Shown here: positions 1-11,300 of the stretch, piece after piece
How positions within the stretch are numbered: position 1 is the first letter of the stretch
How the letters are laid out: every line of letters begins with the position of its first letter
From: Panulirus ornatus
Taxonomy: Eukaryota; Arthropoda; Malacostraca; Decapoda; Palinuridae
Reading direction: 5' to 3'
Length of the DNA stretch: 64,000 nucleotides
Assembly: GCF_036320965.1 (NCBI RefSeq)
Contig: NC_092262.1
Span: 8,625,741-8,689,740, forward strand
Notes under the pieces: generated by a model
Told to the model about the DNA's origin: nothing
Database searches by the model: none
The model's input: the letters and a program-made list of their open reading frames with translations, nothing else
Made by a program: the position numbers and the translations under genes

Positions 1-1087
1 CCGGCCTGCAGTAATGTACAGCACCTGATGACTGCACTTCTCTTCTCCTAGTTGCCAGGTGTACATGTTGAATGACGATTGCGTCCGTTCCTTTGTTGTC
101 GTAGTCCAGGAGGTGAACGGTTTCTTGTTCCTATGGAGCAGTGTCGAAAAACTTGAACAGAGTAGACAGGGCTCCTGTCCTTAATAGTATGAAGAGGTAA
201 ACTCTCCGCCTCTTCGCCCAAACGCAGTAAAAACCACATTCTTCTATCAGTTACTGCAACAGTGGTTGCAGTAAAGCGCCATGTAGAGTGATGAACGGAC
301 CTCCTCCCTCGATCACTTGTCCCTCTGAAAAATTATGAGTTTAACGTTAATAATAGTGGCTCGGTATGATTTGTGGTGTATAAAAAGTACATCATTAACT
401 TTTGGTTATCCACATGAATTTCTTGTTCCCATAACTATGACGTTCTAAGTCTTTGAACAGCAAGAAATCATTAACTTCTTACCTGGTACGGTTCCTCCTC
501 CAGCAGTGAACCTTGCCACGAGAGCTGGATACACATATCTCCTCCTGAAACACTGCTTCAGACCAGAATCTTAGTTTTGCTCGGAATGTGTGCTGTTCCC
601 TCAGACTTTCATTCCTCCTGGGAGTTCTGTAGTCTGTTCCTTTGTCGTGAAATATTCGCCATCACGTTCGCTGGAGGAGGTTGCCTCTGCTGCTCATTTT
701 CTCTCTACAGCAGTAGAACACAACCATGTTCGCAAGGAATGGACAAAATCAGTTGCTTAATATGAAAATGTGGTTACAATAATATTTCCAGATATATTGC
801 ATACTTCATTATTATCAAAACTTAACCATACCCATATATACTTACCCGCGAACAGAGACGTAGGATTTCGCTGCTGATAAACTCTAATGGAGATATTTCA
901 TTCTCCATACATCCTTCATCATTGCTGCCATGTCCTACTCCTTTTCACACACACTTATAACTTACATAGATCGTTAAAGTTGCCGCTCTCCACCGCTTTC
1001 TATTCCACTTCATGGTGATGGAGAACACATTATCAAGGAGAGTGATCATGCGACCTCTGAGAACCAACCTCTCGTCTCTCCTATTCA
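1..1087. other. No supported gene
   Basis: Only short open frames occur here (up to about 63 codons) and none resembles a family I recognise. No tandem repeat, tRNA-like fold or transposon end is evident. The stretch is best read as ordinary non-coding or very old repeat DNA. Confidence 0.5.
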
Positions 1088-1206
1088 CCGGAATCCAGTA
1101 GACGAGCTACCACTCTCCGGCCAGCCGACCCTAGCTTACCTCACCATAACTCAGTATAGAACCTTACCACTCACCTGCCACCGCTTCGCGGCTGACCGAA
1201 CTTACC
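1088..1206 (+). repeat. Single unexpanded copy of the satellite A/B junction
   Basis: The stretch contains ATCCAGTAGACGAG, then GGCCAGCCGACCCTAGC, then CTCACCATAACT and CTTCGCGGCTGACCGAAC in the same order as the boundary between array A and array B at 34370-34505. Here the units are present about once each and are not amplified. Both this copy and the big arrays lie upstream of a copy of the same duplicated block, so this looks like an unexpanded relative of the 30-35 kb satellite. Confidence 0.75.
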
Positions 1207-1266
1207 CTTTGTTGTTTGAATATTTCCAACTGTTAAGTGTGCGCATATGGTTGGAGGAGCTCAATC

Positions 1267-1749
1267 TCATCTTCCTCGCATACTTGTGGCAGTCACCGAC
1301 GCCTCAACCACCCGCTGCGGTCTCTTGGACGAGGGCAGCTCCGCCTGTAGCCCGCGAGGCGAAGAACAGCCAACCGTGACCCACAAGCACACAGAGCGGG
1401 CTGCTGACCTTAGCCTGTGCTCTTGGACCACATCCTGTAAAGGGTATGGGTCCAGGTTAGGGCTTTTACGGAGAGCAGTCGCGCTTTCTTGACACCATAC
1501 TCTAGGCCAGTTGAGAATGGCAGATGTTACCTGCACGGTGTCTTTCCCGGTTAGATCCCGTACGCCCCTAAGGACTTCCGAGGTGCCGTAATAGCTGCAC
1601 TTGTCTTCATGTGCAGCTGAAAGCGCGAAGCTGACACCAGAGACCTGTGTACCGAGTCTCTGACCCTCTGGAAGCCACAATACATGACTAACTCCCTGAT
1701 GCACAAGGCTGGCTTCCTGCCTCACACTACTACAGTGGCGACAACACAA
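1267..1749 (-). CDS. Unrecognised 160-codon open frame
   Basis: This is the longest open frame outside tandem repeats and transposon fragments in the first 7 kb. It begins with ATG on the minus strand. The translation is of ordinary composition, with no signal peptide, membrane segment or motif that I can name. A shorter plus-strand frame overlaps it. It could be a transposon remnant or chance; nothing such as a duplicated copy elsewhere in the window supports coding. Confidence 0.12.
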   Translation of the reverse strand: MCCRHCSSVRQEASLVHQGVSHVLWLPEGQRLGTQVSGVSFALSAAHEDKCSYYGTSEVLRGVRDLTGKDTVQVTSAILNWPRVWCQESATALRKSPNLDPYPLQDVVQEHRLRSAARSVCLWVTVGCSSPRGLQAELPSSKRPQRVVEASVTATSMRGR

Positions 1750-2400
1750 AACCGCTGCTCACTTCCTATCACACTACCGTGGCAAAGAATGGCTGCTCAC
1801 ACTGACAGATTCTCTGGCTCTGTCTCTAGCACATGTTGGCACCTCACTCTAGGACACACTATTCCCACTAACTCCCTGGCACACAAGGGCGGCTTCCTAT
1901 CTGACGGTGGAGGAACCCAACTCACTCCCTGACAGACGTCAGTGGCTTCGATTCGACCACACGTCGTGGGCTTATGCCCCGATGTACGATAGTTTACCAC
2001 GGCGGTCTGTTGTTGTCTGGCACACGACGAGATGTTTTCCATCCCCCCTCAACAATGACAAACAAAAACGCCTACTCGTCCCCTAACATCAAAGCCGTTC
2101 ACTTTCAAACGACCATCTCACCAGCTGACATGCGTCTGCACCTCATATCCTGGCGCATTGGCACGTCCCTTCCTGATACACGGCGGCAGATCACTCGAAG
2201 ACAGACGAAGACGCCTGACACATCATAACGAGCGAGTCATACTCACTGCCAAGCGTCGGGTTTACTCTCTCTCTCCCTAGGCTGCTACGGAAACTCACTG
2301 CCTGACACAAACTATGGCCTCCTGGCTAAAAATACCCTGACAGACCAAATGCTCCCTATCCAGGCACAAGTCGGAGAGGGAGGGTCCCAGTCTGCCACAT
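1684..2400. repeat. Decayed minisatellite-like tract
   Basis: Short phrases recur with drift: ACTAACTCCCTG near 1686 and 1868, GGCTTCCT near 1713 and 1889, and ACTCCCTGACA or ACTGCCTGACA near 1923 and 2297. Spacing is irregular, so this is an old, interrupted tandem repeat at best. Its distal part lies inside the duplicated block. Confidence 0.3.
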
Positions 2401-2438
2401 ACCGTCATGTCAATCATTATGTCGGTGGTTCACGCCTC

Positions 2439-2558
2439 GACTCGACATAGGTTTAAACCCTAATCAAACTTACACATGAAGGAGGTACCACCCTCCTTGA
2501 TTCGACGAAGGTTTACCCCACTATCAAACTTACACGTGAAGGAGGTACCACCCTCTTT
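2439..2558. repeat. Tandem pair of 60-bp units
   Basis: Two adjacent 60-bp units (2439-2498 and 2499-2558) share CAAACTTACAC and GAAGGAGGTACCACCCTC. The same pair is present in copy 2 of the block at 37527-37645, so the tandem duplication predates the block duplication. Confidence 0.8.
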
Positions 2559-3984
2559 GAAGCAAGACACTTGAGTGCTGTCATGACGGCTTCCTCCCTC
2601 CCTCTTACGATGTCAGCAGGCGACTGAGGGTGACGTGGTCCTCGACGGTGGTCGGAAGGTCATCATATCCATCCCGTTGTTTGACTGGAATTCTGGAAAT
2701 GAACGGTGTCTTAATTTCCATTTCAACTTGAAGACAGTAAGTTAAATTACATGTTGTATGTAACATCTATCAGTGACTATGTGTGAGGTTATGATAGATC
2801 TGAAGTCATGGGTACATTATAGGTTAATCTATTACCATCTATCTTCAAATATATGCTTAAAATTGGTGGCAACTGCAATGTCTCACTAGCAATGTTATCC
2901 TTACAATTCTTCTTCTGTGGAACTTTAGGGTAAACAAGATGAAATTTTATGTCATTATCTACCAGCACAAGGAGCTTCAAAAGCTGGTCTTTTATTGTTT
3001 GTATACTACAATACAAAACATAGGTAGTCATTATTCCAATGTTGAGCTAAACTAGTAATTGACACAAACAACCATATAACTGTAATAACCTATATGGCGG
3101 CGTAAGACGTTCCAAAAGACTGTGAGCAATTAAAACGAGTCGTAATATAAACCAAAGTTTCTGACTAATGACTTCAATCTATATTTTCTTGCTGTGGGAA
3201 CTACAGGGTTGTCCACACCACCTCCATGTTCACCTATAGTTGACCAGTCATTCACCTGTGGTTACAGCCAATGGTCTCCCATAACTCATTAACCTGGCTA
3301 TAAACAAGACCACTTTTTATAGAGCAATCAGCTCTAAGTGGAGAACACGAAGCCGGCAGACTACGTTTGTTTTGTTGGCTTCTACGGACCTGCAACCCTA
3401 TCTGTGATTCAAGTCACCCCTAAATACCTATTCGAATAAAGAATAGAAAAATAGAAAAATTATAATTCTAATATTATGATAATTATCAATTATAATTAGA
3501 AATAATAAAAAGAAAAGATTTTTTGGGTATTGAGCCAACGTGGCGGCAAACACAGCCCAGTCGGCACAGCAGCCACAGTTGCAGTTGACCCAAGAGTGAG
3601 AAGAGATAGGACAGACGAAAGATAGTCCTCCACCACGACATGCACATAGATGATAATTTATTCGTAGATCCACCGGCTCAACACCATGGAGCAGCTGACC
3701 TGGAGGATAACCACCTCCCCTCAAGGCCGACCGCCTAATGTGTGGACATGTCCACCTACCATGCGATCAGCCCAAGGAGGAGGAGGAGGAGCCTCACACC
3801 GAAGCCAACATCGCCACAGAAAACAACCCACGAACCACCTTACATCATCTGGATCAATTCTGTTTTATCTTAGCAAGACCATGAGTTTGTCAATAGTACT
3901 CGAGTTGTCCCAGAGTATATTGACAATGTTAAAACAGATTTCTTTGTTGTTGAAATAATCTATTGAATATATCCGGCCGCCATG

Positions 3985-4559
3985 ACCAGGATAAATCAAT
4001 TGCCGAGATATTGCCAGTCCGGTCATCTCACGAGTTCCACTACCATCGTTCAGATGAGCGAGGTTGGCATTGATCATAAAATTAACCATTTGTTCCTCCT
4101 TGGCGTCTGCCCGCATGCTTCCCCACTGATAATGATGAACATTGAAGTCTCCTAAAACTACTTTACTCTGAGGTAACTGATTAACGAGCCAGTTGAACTC
4201 ATCATTATCGAGTTCATTGGAACCGGAGCAATATATCTACGTACATACGGCCAGGTATGTGTCATCAAATCTTACTCTACATGCGCCACCGTCTAGAGTA
4301 GAATTTAGTGTCAGTCGTGTGTGAGGTAAACTTTGGTGTACATAGATAGCTACCCCACGATTCTCGTCTCTTCTATACGAGTGATAGCTATCTACAACGG
4401 AACAGTCTTCGACTGTGCCATTTAGAAGTGTCTCTTGTAAACAGATCACAGGTGGCCTGTACAGTGCAAGCAACAGTTGTAGTTGTCCTTGCTTATGCCT
4501 AGTGTATGTCGGAACTTGAGCGAGTCCCTTTAGGACGGAGAGAGGATGTGGTATTGGCA
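3985..4559 (-). pseudogene. Jockey-type LINE ORF2, endonuclease fragment
   Basis: The minus-strand frame at 4237-4560 reads from an ATG into LALYRPPVICLQETLL, the first catalytic strand of an exonuclease-endonuclease-phosphatase domain, and continues with RRDENRGVAIYVHQSLP. After a frame break, 4236-4010 gives VVLGDFNVHHYQWGS and then LNDGSGTR. A further frame change at about 4010 gives NISAIDLSW, the usual end-of-domain motif. These motifs, in this order, are typical of Jockey-clade non-LTR retrotransposon endonucleases, which nick target DNA. Reverse transcriptase is not found downstream on this strand. At least two frame breaks make it dead. Confidence 0.8.
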
Positions 4560-5535
4560 TAGGATTTATGGACTGTGGTTGGAGGATTAGGTGTAGATGG
4601 AGGTGGGTATTTGGAACTGATGGTCGGGGTGTCAGAAGGAGTCTGCGTCGAGATTGTTTGCATAAAAGACTTACAATTCAAAGCCGACGCGTAGGATTCA
4701 TTAGCTTTAGGGGTCTCACGAGACTCCTTCACCCTCCTCCTAGCCTCACCATATGTCATTTTGTGTCTTGACTGCACAGACGTCCTCCTCAAACTGGAAC
4801 TGGGGACAGGCCCGGTCCCAGCTTGGGTGGCTGCCATTGCAGTTAACACACAACATCCTATTAGCCATACACACCTCAGCGGTATGACCCTCCTTAGCAC
4901 ACTTCCCTCCCACATTTAGCAGAAAGAGTGCAACGCTTTAAGGGGCGTCCACATTCCTGACATTTAAAGCAACGTAAGGGATTCGGAATGTAGGGACGAA
5001 CTTGACATCACATGTAACCAATAGAGATATTGTCCGGTAGTCAAACTTTACCCAAGGTTAGGTTAATTAGGGGAGTTCTACGCCGTTCGCCATTGATAAA
5101 TCTGGTGATGAACCAGGCAGCGATAACGTCCTCTTTGCTAGTTCCTTCACAATGTCGTCCTCTGACATATCCATGATATCAGTATATGACTCCCTTGCAT
5201 GAATTCATGATCAATGGGTATCGAGACCACGTCATGAATATAGAACTTCGTCATCTTAAGTAGTTCCGCCACCTGTTTCGTCAACTTATCAGCAAATCAC
5301 CGCGAACCAGTTTCCTGATCGTTTCAACATGCCCAGACCATCCATCAATGACCTTCCTGATTAGAAATGGATTGAGGGAGGAGAGAATCGTTGCTCCAGT
5401 CGTATGAACCAAAACAAAATCGGCATTCCTACTTTTCATGGAAGGATCGTCACAATTACCTTCTATGGGGGCAGCGGATAGCTTTTCTAGGTCCATCCAA
5501 AAGGAGCCTAACCCCAAAATCTGGGGTGGCAAGCC
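4560..5535 (-). pseudogene. Jockey-type LINE ORF1, gag-like zinc-knuckle protein
   Basis: The minus strand shows LNPFLIRKVIDG and KLVRGDLLIS near 5340-5285. In shifted frames, TKQVAELLKMTKF follows, then MSEDDIVKELAK near 5160, then AAWFITRFINGERR near 5100, then YIPNPLRCFKCQECGR near 4980-4950. After another shift, CAKEGHTAEVCM and CVNCNGSHPSWDRACP complete the CCHC knuckles. This order is that of Jockey-clade ORF1 nucleic-acid-binding proteins, which package element RNA. A proline- and threonine-rich linker (4770-4560) leads straight into ORF2. Several frameshifts and stops are present. Confidence 0.8.
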
Positions 5536-5825
5536 ATCCCAGACAGTGGAAAAAACTAGCTACCCCCAAAAAGAGATCAGACAATTGTTTCATGCAGAAA
5601 AAGCCTTCAGGGCGGAGCCGGTAGCACCAAGGCCAGGCGGAGTTCTGCAGACATCCGTCAATGAAAGATCAATTTTTCATAAAACAACCTCATAAAAGAT
5701 ATCGATGAACAATAACTTTCAAAAATACCTTCAAAACAAAGCAAGGGTAGCGACAACGCAGGGAGGAATGGCTACAACCTACAATGAAAGGAGGGCAACA
5801 GCTCCGTACAGGTCAGTAGCAGGTA

Positions 5826-7292
5826 CAAGACTGTGGTCGGCACAGATACGATTGCACATTGCCATGCGCAATGTCACTGCGCATTTAGTTATGGCTACCG
5901 CCGCTAGGGAGCAGTGGTGGCTTGCCTGACTGACGTCTCTCAATATGTTTATCCTGACCTCCCCAGCCCTGAGCATTAAGTTTTGCATTGCATTAAGTTT
6001 TAAAAACATTTCCTTTGTAGACACTTCACCGAGTGAAAAACACCCCAATAAACACTGCTCTACACATAGAAGACAATGAATGTACAACACTACCAGAAGC
6101 AGCACTTCATATATATCTAACATTAATAAACATACGACACCAAATTTACATACATGTGAATAATCCAAAGAAAGCAGTGAAGGTTAACGGAAGAAGAGTG
6201 TTGATCATGGCATTCTAAACGAAACCAAAATGGCTTCCTAGCTAGCAGCAGTATGATCCTTCCTCCGTATCTATACGCGGAATAAAAGCTCATGGAAGCC
6301 CACATGTCAAGGAAAAATGCATAGAAACTTTGCCATAACACTAAATAAAGTCTGACTTACCGAAAAGATGAGTAGACACTAAGACATCAGGCAACACAAA
6401 CTTGAAATACAGAGCGTAAGAACACATCCGTCTTGGGAGACGACACATAGAAGACTACAAATGGCGGCCGTGCTCAAGAAAAACACATACAAAGAAGCGC
6501 AATTAAAAGAATTTGTTAAACTAATTTTTGTGATGGTTGCAGTACCGCCATCTGGAGGAGCGATTAAAACCATTAGAAAACGGGAAATATATACCTTAAC
6601 TACCAGAGAAAACGGAAAACTTAAAGGTAGTTCTTAGATATTCAAGTCTGCCATAATTTCTACAGGGAATAAAGTCCTTTGTTCTACTTTGTGTGATACA
6701 AATCTTATATTTTGCTTTTGCAATGGAAAACTTGATATGAACTTGACATTTTCTTAAATGACACAGAATTTTATTCATGGTTCAAGAACCATATATCTTT
6801 CCTTTATTTTCGTTATGCTAGTGTTGATATAAATTGATATTTAAGTATATAAGTCCTGGGCCTATCTTCGGTTTGTGCTGGTAATTCATTGTAATTTAGA
6901 TTTTCCTAATACACTGTTGGGAAAACACAAGTCTATCTCTATACTCACATTTGTCTTTTTGCAAAATTTCATAAGCATTTGCACAACCACTGTTATAACC
7001 ACTGTTTCAATATTGTACTGAAATATTTGCTTCCAGTTCCTTCATATAACTTATTTCCGCTTTTTGGTTCAGTAAGTCTACGAAAGCAATGTTTATCTAT
7101 AGATATTTGTGGTGTATGTATACAACTATACATAGTGTCATTATCCTCTGTGGATGAAAGTAAATCTTACTTATCTCTACTTTATTTTTGGATGCCTCCA
7201 CGCCACTATATTAGCCTTTGACACCCCCAAGGCGTCTTTGAATTAAACCTTCACTTTGTATCTTTCCTTTGGGATGCCGCTATGCCATTGTA
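5826..7292. other. No supported gene; spacer before the giant array
   Basis: The sequence is AT-rich with scattered short open frames. A 129-codon minus-strand frame (5779-6168) overlaps the end of the duplicated block and matches no family I know. The 23-bp array begins abruptly at about 7293. Confidence 0.5.
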
Positions 7293-7768
7293 ATGGAGCA
7301 GAGGACAACATGGAGGTACAGAAAAAGACAACCTGGAGGTGCAGTAAAAGACAACCTGGAGGTACAGCAGATTACAAACTGTAAGTGCAGCAGAAGACAA
7401 TCTGGAGGTATAGCAGAGGACAACTTGGAAGTACAGCTGATGATAATCTGAAGGTATAGCAGAGGACAACCTGGAGGTCCAGAAGAAGAAAATTGGAGGT
7501 ACATGAGAATACAACCTGAAGGTGCAGCAGAAGACAACCTGAAGGTACAGTGGAGGACAACCTGGAAGTACAACAGAATACAAGTGGGGATACAGCAGAA
7601 TACAACCTGGAGGTACAGCAGAATACAACCTGGAGGTACAGCAGAAGACAACCTGGAGATACATTAGAAGATAACCTATAGGTACAGCAGACGAAAACCT
7701 GGAGGTGAAGCAGAAGAAAACCTGTAGATGAAGGAAAAAGCTTGGAGGTATTGCAGAAGACAACTTGT

Positions 7769-8388
7769 AGGTATAACAGAAGACAACCTGGAGGTGCAGC
7801 ACAGGACTACCTGAAGATGGAGCAGAAGACAACTTGTAGGTATAACAGAAGACAACCTGGAGGTGCAGCACAGGACTACCTGAAGATGGAGCAGAAGACA
7901 ACTTGTAGGTATAACAGAAGACAACCTGGAGGTGCAGCACAGGACTACCTGAAGATGGAGCAGAAGACAACTTGTAGGTATAACAGAAGACAACCTGGAG
8001 GTGCAGCACAGGACTACCTGAAGATGGAGCAGAAGACAACCTGTAGGTATAACAGAAGACAACCTGGAGGTGCAGCACAGGACTACCTGAAGATGGAGCA
8101 GAAGACAACTTGTAGGTATAACAGAAGACAACCTGGAGGTGCAGCACAGGACTACCTGAAGATGGAGCAGAAGACAACTTGTAGGTATAACAGAAGACAA
8201 CCTGGAGGTGCAGCACAGGACTACCTGAAGATGGAGCAGAAGACAACTTGTAGGTATAACAAAAGACAACCTGGAGGTGCAGCACAGTACTACCTGAAGA
8301 TGGAGCAGAAGACAACCTGTAGGTATAACAGAAGACAACCGAGGTGCAGCACAGGACTACCTGAAGATGGAGCAGAAGACAACCTGTA
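7769..8388 (+). repeat. 69-bp higher-order array inside the 23-bp minisatellite
   Basis: Nine near-identical 69-bp blocks start at 7769, 7838, 7907, 7976, 8045, 8114, 8183, 8252 and 8321. Each contains three distinct 23-bp subunits: one with AGGTATAACAGAAG, one with AGGTGCAGCACAGGAC and one with AGATGGAGCAGAAGAC. Blocks differ by only a few substitutions, and the last has a small deletion. This is a locally homogenised trimeric repeat; the rest of the array is less regular. Confidence 0.97.
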
Positions 8389-11300
8389 TGTATAACAGGA
8401 GACAAACTGGAGGAGCTGCAGAAGAAAACCTAAAGGTACAGCAGAAACCAACCAGGAGGTAAAGCAGAAGAGAACCTGGAGGTACAGCAAAATACAATCA
8501 GGTGCAAAAGAAGACAACATGGAGGTGCAGCAAAAGAAAACCTGGAGGTACAGCAGAATACAACCTGTACGTGCAGGAGAAGAAAACCTGAAGATGGAGC
8601 AGAGGACAACCTAGAGGTGTAGTACGAGACAACCTGGAGGTACAGAAAGAGAAAACCTAGAGGTGTAGTACAAGACAACCTGGAGGTACAGCAGAAGATA
8701 ACCTGGAGGTACAGCAGAATACAACCTGTAAGTGCAGCAGAAGACAATCTGGAGGTACAGTAGATGACAACTTGGAAGTACAGCAGAAGAAAACCTGAAA
8801 GTACATCAGAGGACAACCTGCAGGTACAGAAAAAGACAACCTGGAGGTGTAGTAGAAGACAAACTGGAGGTACAACAGAAATTATCCTGGAGGTGCAGCA
8901 GAAATTATCCTGGAGGTACATCAGAAAACAACCTGAAGGTGCAGCAGAAGACAACCTTGAGGTACAGTGGAGGACAACCTTGAGGTACAGTGGAGGACAA
9001 CCTGCAGGTACAGCAGAATACAACGTGAAGATACAGCAGAATACAACCTGGAGGTACAGCAAAAGACAACCTAAGGGGGAGCAGGGGACAACCTGAAGGT
9101 TTAGCAGAAGACAACCTGGAGGTACAGCAGACGACAACCTGGAAGTAAAGCAAAAGACAGCCTGAAGGTACAGCAGCAGAAAACCTGAAGGATGAGGAAA
9201 CAGCTTGCATGTGCAGCAGAAGACAACCTGGAGATGCAGCAAATAACCTACAGGTGCGGCAGAAGGACACCTAAAGGTATAGCAGAAGGCAATCTGAAGG
9301 TACAGCAGAGGACAACCTGAAGGTACAGCAGCAGGAAACCTGGGGGGAGGAGGAAACAGCTTGGAGGTACAGCAGAAGGCAATCTGGAGGTGCAGCAGAA
9401 GACAACCAAGAGGTGCAGAAAAAGACAACATGGTGGGATATCAGACAACCTGGCTGTACAGCAGAAGATAACCTGAAGATGGAGTGGAAGAAAACCTGGA
9501 GGTTTAACAGAAAACAACCTGAAGGTGCAGCAGAACATAACCTGGAGGTACAGCAGAAGACAACCTGTAAGTGCAGCAGAAGACAAACCGAAGGTGGAAC
9601 AGAGGACAACCTGGAGGTACAGAAGACAACCTGGAGGTAAAGCAGAGGACAACCTGAAAGTACAGCAGAAGACAACCGGGAGAGACAGCATAATAAAACC
9701 TGCAAGTGCAGCAGAAGACAACCTGGAGGTACAGCAGAATACAACCTGTAAGTGCAGCAGAAGACAACCTGAAGAAGAAGCAAAAGAAAACCTGGAGGTA
9801 AAGCAGAATGTAACCTGAAGGTAAAACAGAAAACAACCTGGAAGTACAACAGAAGACAACCTGGAGGTACAGCAGATTACAGCCTGTAAGAGCAGCAGAA
9901 GATAACCTGGAGGTACAGCAGAGGTCAAGTTGGAGGTACAGCAGATGACAACCTGGAGGTACAGCAGAGGACAACCTGGAGGTCCAGTAGAAGCAAACCT
10001 GGAGGTGCAACAGAATACAGCCTGCAGGTGCAGCAGAAGACAACCTGGAGGTACAGCAGAGGATAACCTGCAGGTACAGCAGCAAAAAACCTGAAGAAGG
10101 AGGAAACAGCTTGGAGGTGCAGCAGAAGTCAACCTGGAAGTGCAGCAGAAGACAACCAAGAGGTGCAGCAAAAGACAACATGGAGGTATAGCAGAACAAC
10201 TTGGAGGTCCAGTAGAAGACAACCTGGCGGTGCAGCAGAAGATAATCCTGAAGGTGGAGCAGAAGGAAACCTGAAGGTATAACCGAAGACAACCTGAAGG
10301 TACAGCAGTAGACAAACTGGAGGTGCAGCAGAATACAACCTAGAGGTACAGCAGAGGAAAATCTGGAGGTCCAGAATAAGACAGCCTGGAGGTATAGCAG
10401 AAGACAACTTGGAGGTACAGCAAAATACAATCTGGAGGTGCAATACAAGACAACCCAGTTGTGTAGAAGAAGAAAACCTAGAGGTTCAGAAAAAGACAGC
10501 CTGAAGGTACAGAAGAAGACAGCCTGGAGGTGCAGCAGAAGAAAAGCTGGAGGTACAACAGAATACAACCTGTAAGTGCAGCGGAAGACAACCTGAAGAA
10601 GGAGCAGAAGAAAACCTGGAGATAAAGCAGAATACAATCTGAAGGTAAAGCAGAAGACAACCTGGAAGTAAAGCAGAAGACAACTTGGAGGTACACCAGA
10701 TTACAACCTGTAAGTGCAGTAGAAGACAACCTGGAGGTACAGCACAGGTCAAGTTGGAGGTACAGCAGATGAAAACCTGGAGGTACAGCAAAGGACAACC
10801 TGGAGGTCCAGTAGAAGAAGAAAACCTGGAGGTGCAACAGAAAACAACCTGGAGGTGTAGCAGAAGACAAACTGGAGGTTCACCAGAATACAACCTAGAG
10901 GTACAGCAGAGGAAAATCTGGATGTCCAGTATAAGACAGCCTGGAGGTATAGCAGAAGACAACCTGGAAGTACAGCAAAATACAATCAGGAGGTGCAGAA
11001 AAAGACAACCTGGAGGTGCAACAGAAGTAAACCTGGAGGTAAAGCATAATACAACCTGTACGTGCAGCAGCAGAAAACCTGGAGAAGGAGGAAACAGGTT
11101 GGAGGTGCGGAAAAAGACAGCCTGGAGGTACAGCAGAAGAAACCTGGGGTTGAAACAAACAGTTTGAAAGTACAGCTGCAGACAACCTGGAGGTATAGCT
11201 GAAGACAACTTGGAGGTGCAGCAGAAGACAACCTGAAGGTGCACTAGAAGAAAACCTGAACGTGAAGCAGAAGAAACTCTGGAGGTGGAGCAAACAGCTT

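Larger units (their letters stand above)
1981..5825. repeat. Duplicated block, copy 1 (3.8 kb)
   Basis: From about 1981 (weakly) and 2122 (strongly) to about 5825 the sequence aligns in the same orientation with 37054-39692. Long runs are near identical, for example 3040-3420 with 38160-38580 and 3530-4005 with 38665-39140. Copy 2 jumps from the equivalent of 4010 to the equivalent of 5265, so it lacks about 1.25 kb. Minus-strand open frames at 2789-3031 and 3428-3724 are kept in both copies, but the block is similar at nucleotide level throughout, so this is not evidence of coding. Confidence 0.85.

Noticed and set aside
2789..3031. Minus-strand frame conserved in both copies of the duplicated block (also 37929-38150), and likewise 3428-3724 with 38577-38870
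   Set aside because: The whole block is similar at nucleotide level and the frames differ by indels and altered ends, so conservation reflects shared ancestry and not selection on protein.
5779..6168. 129-codon minus-strand frame with a hydrophobic start
   Set aside because: No recognisable domain, overlaps the end of a duplicated repeat block, and has no matching frame in copy 2.
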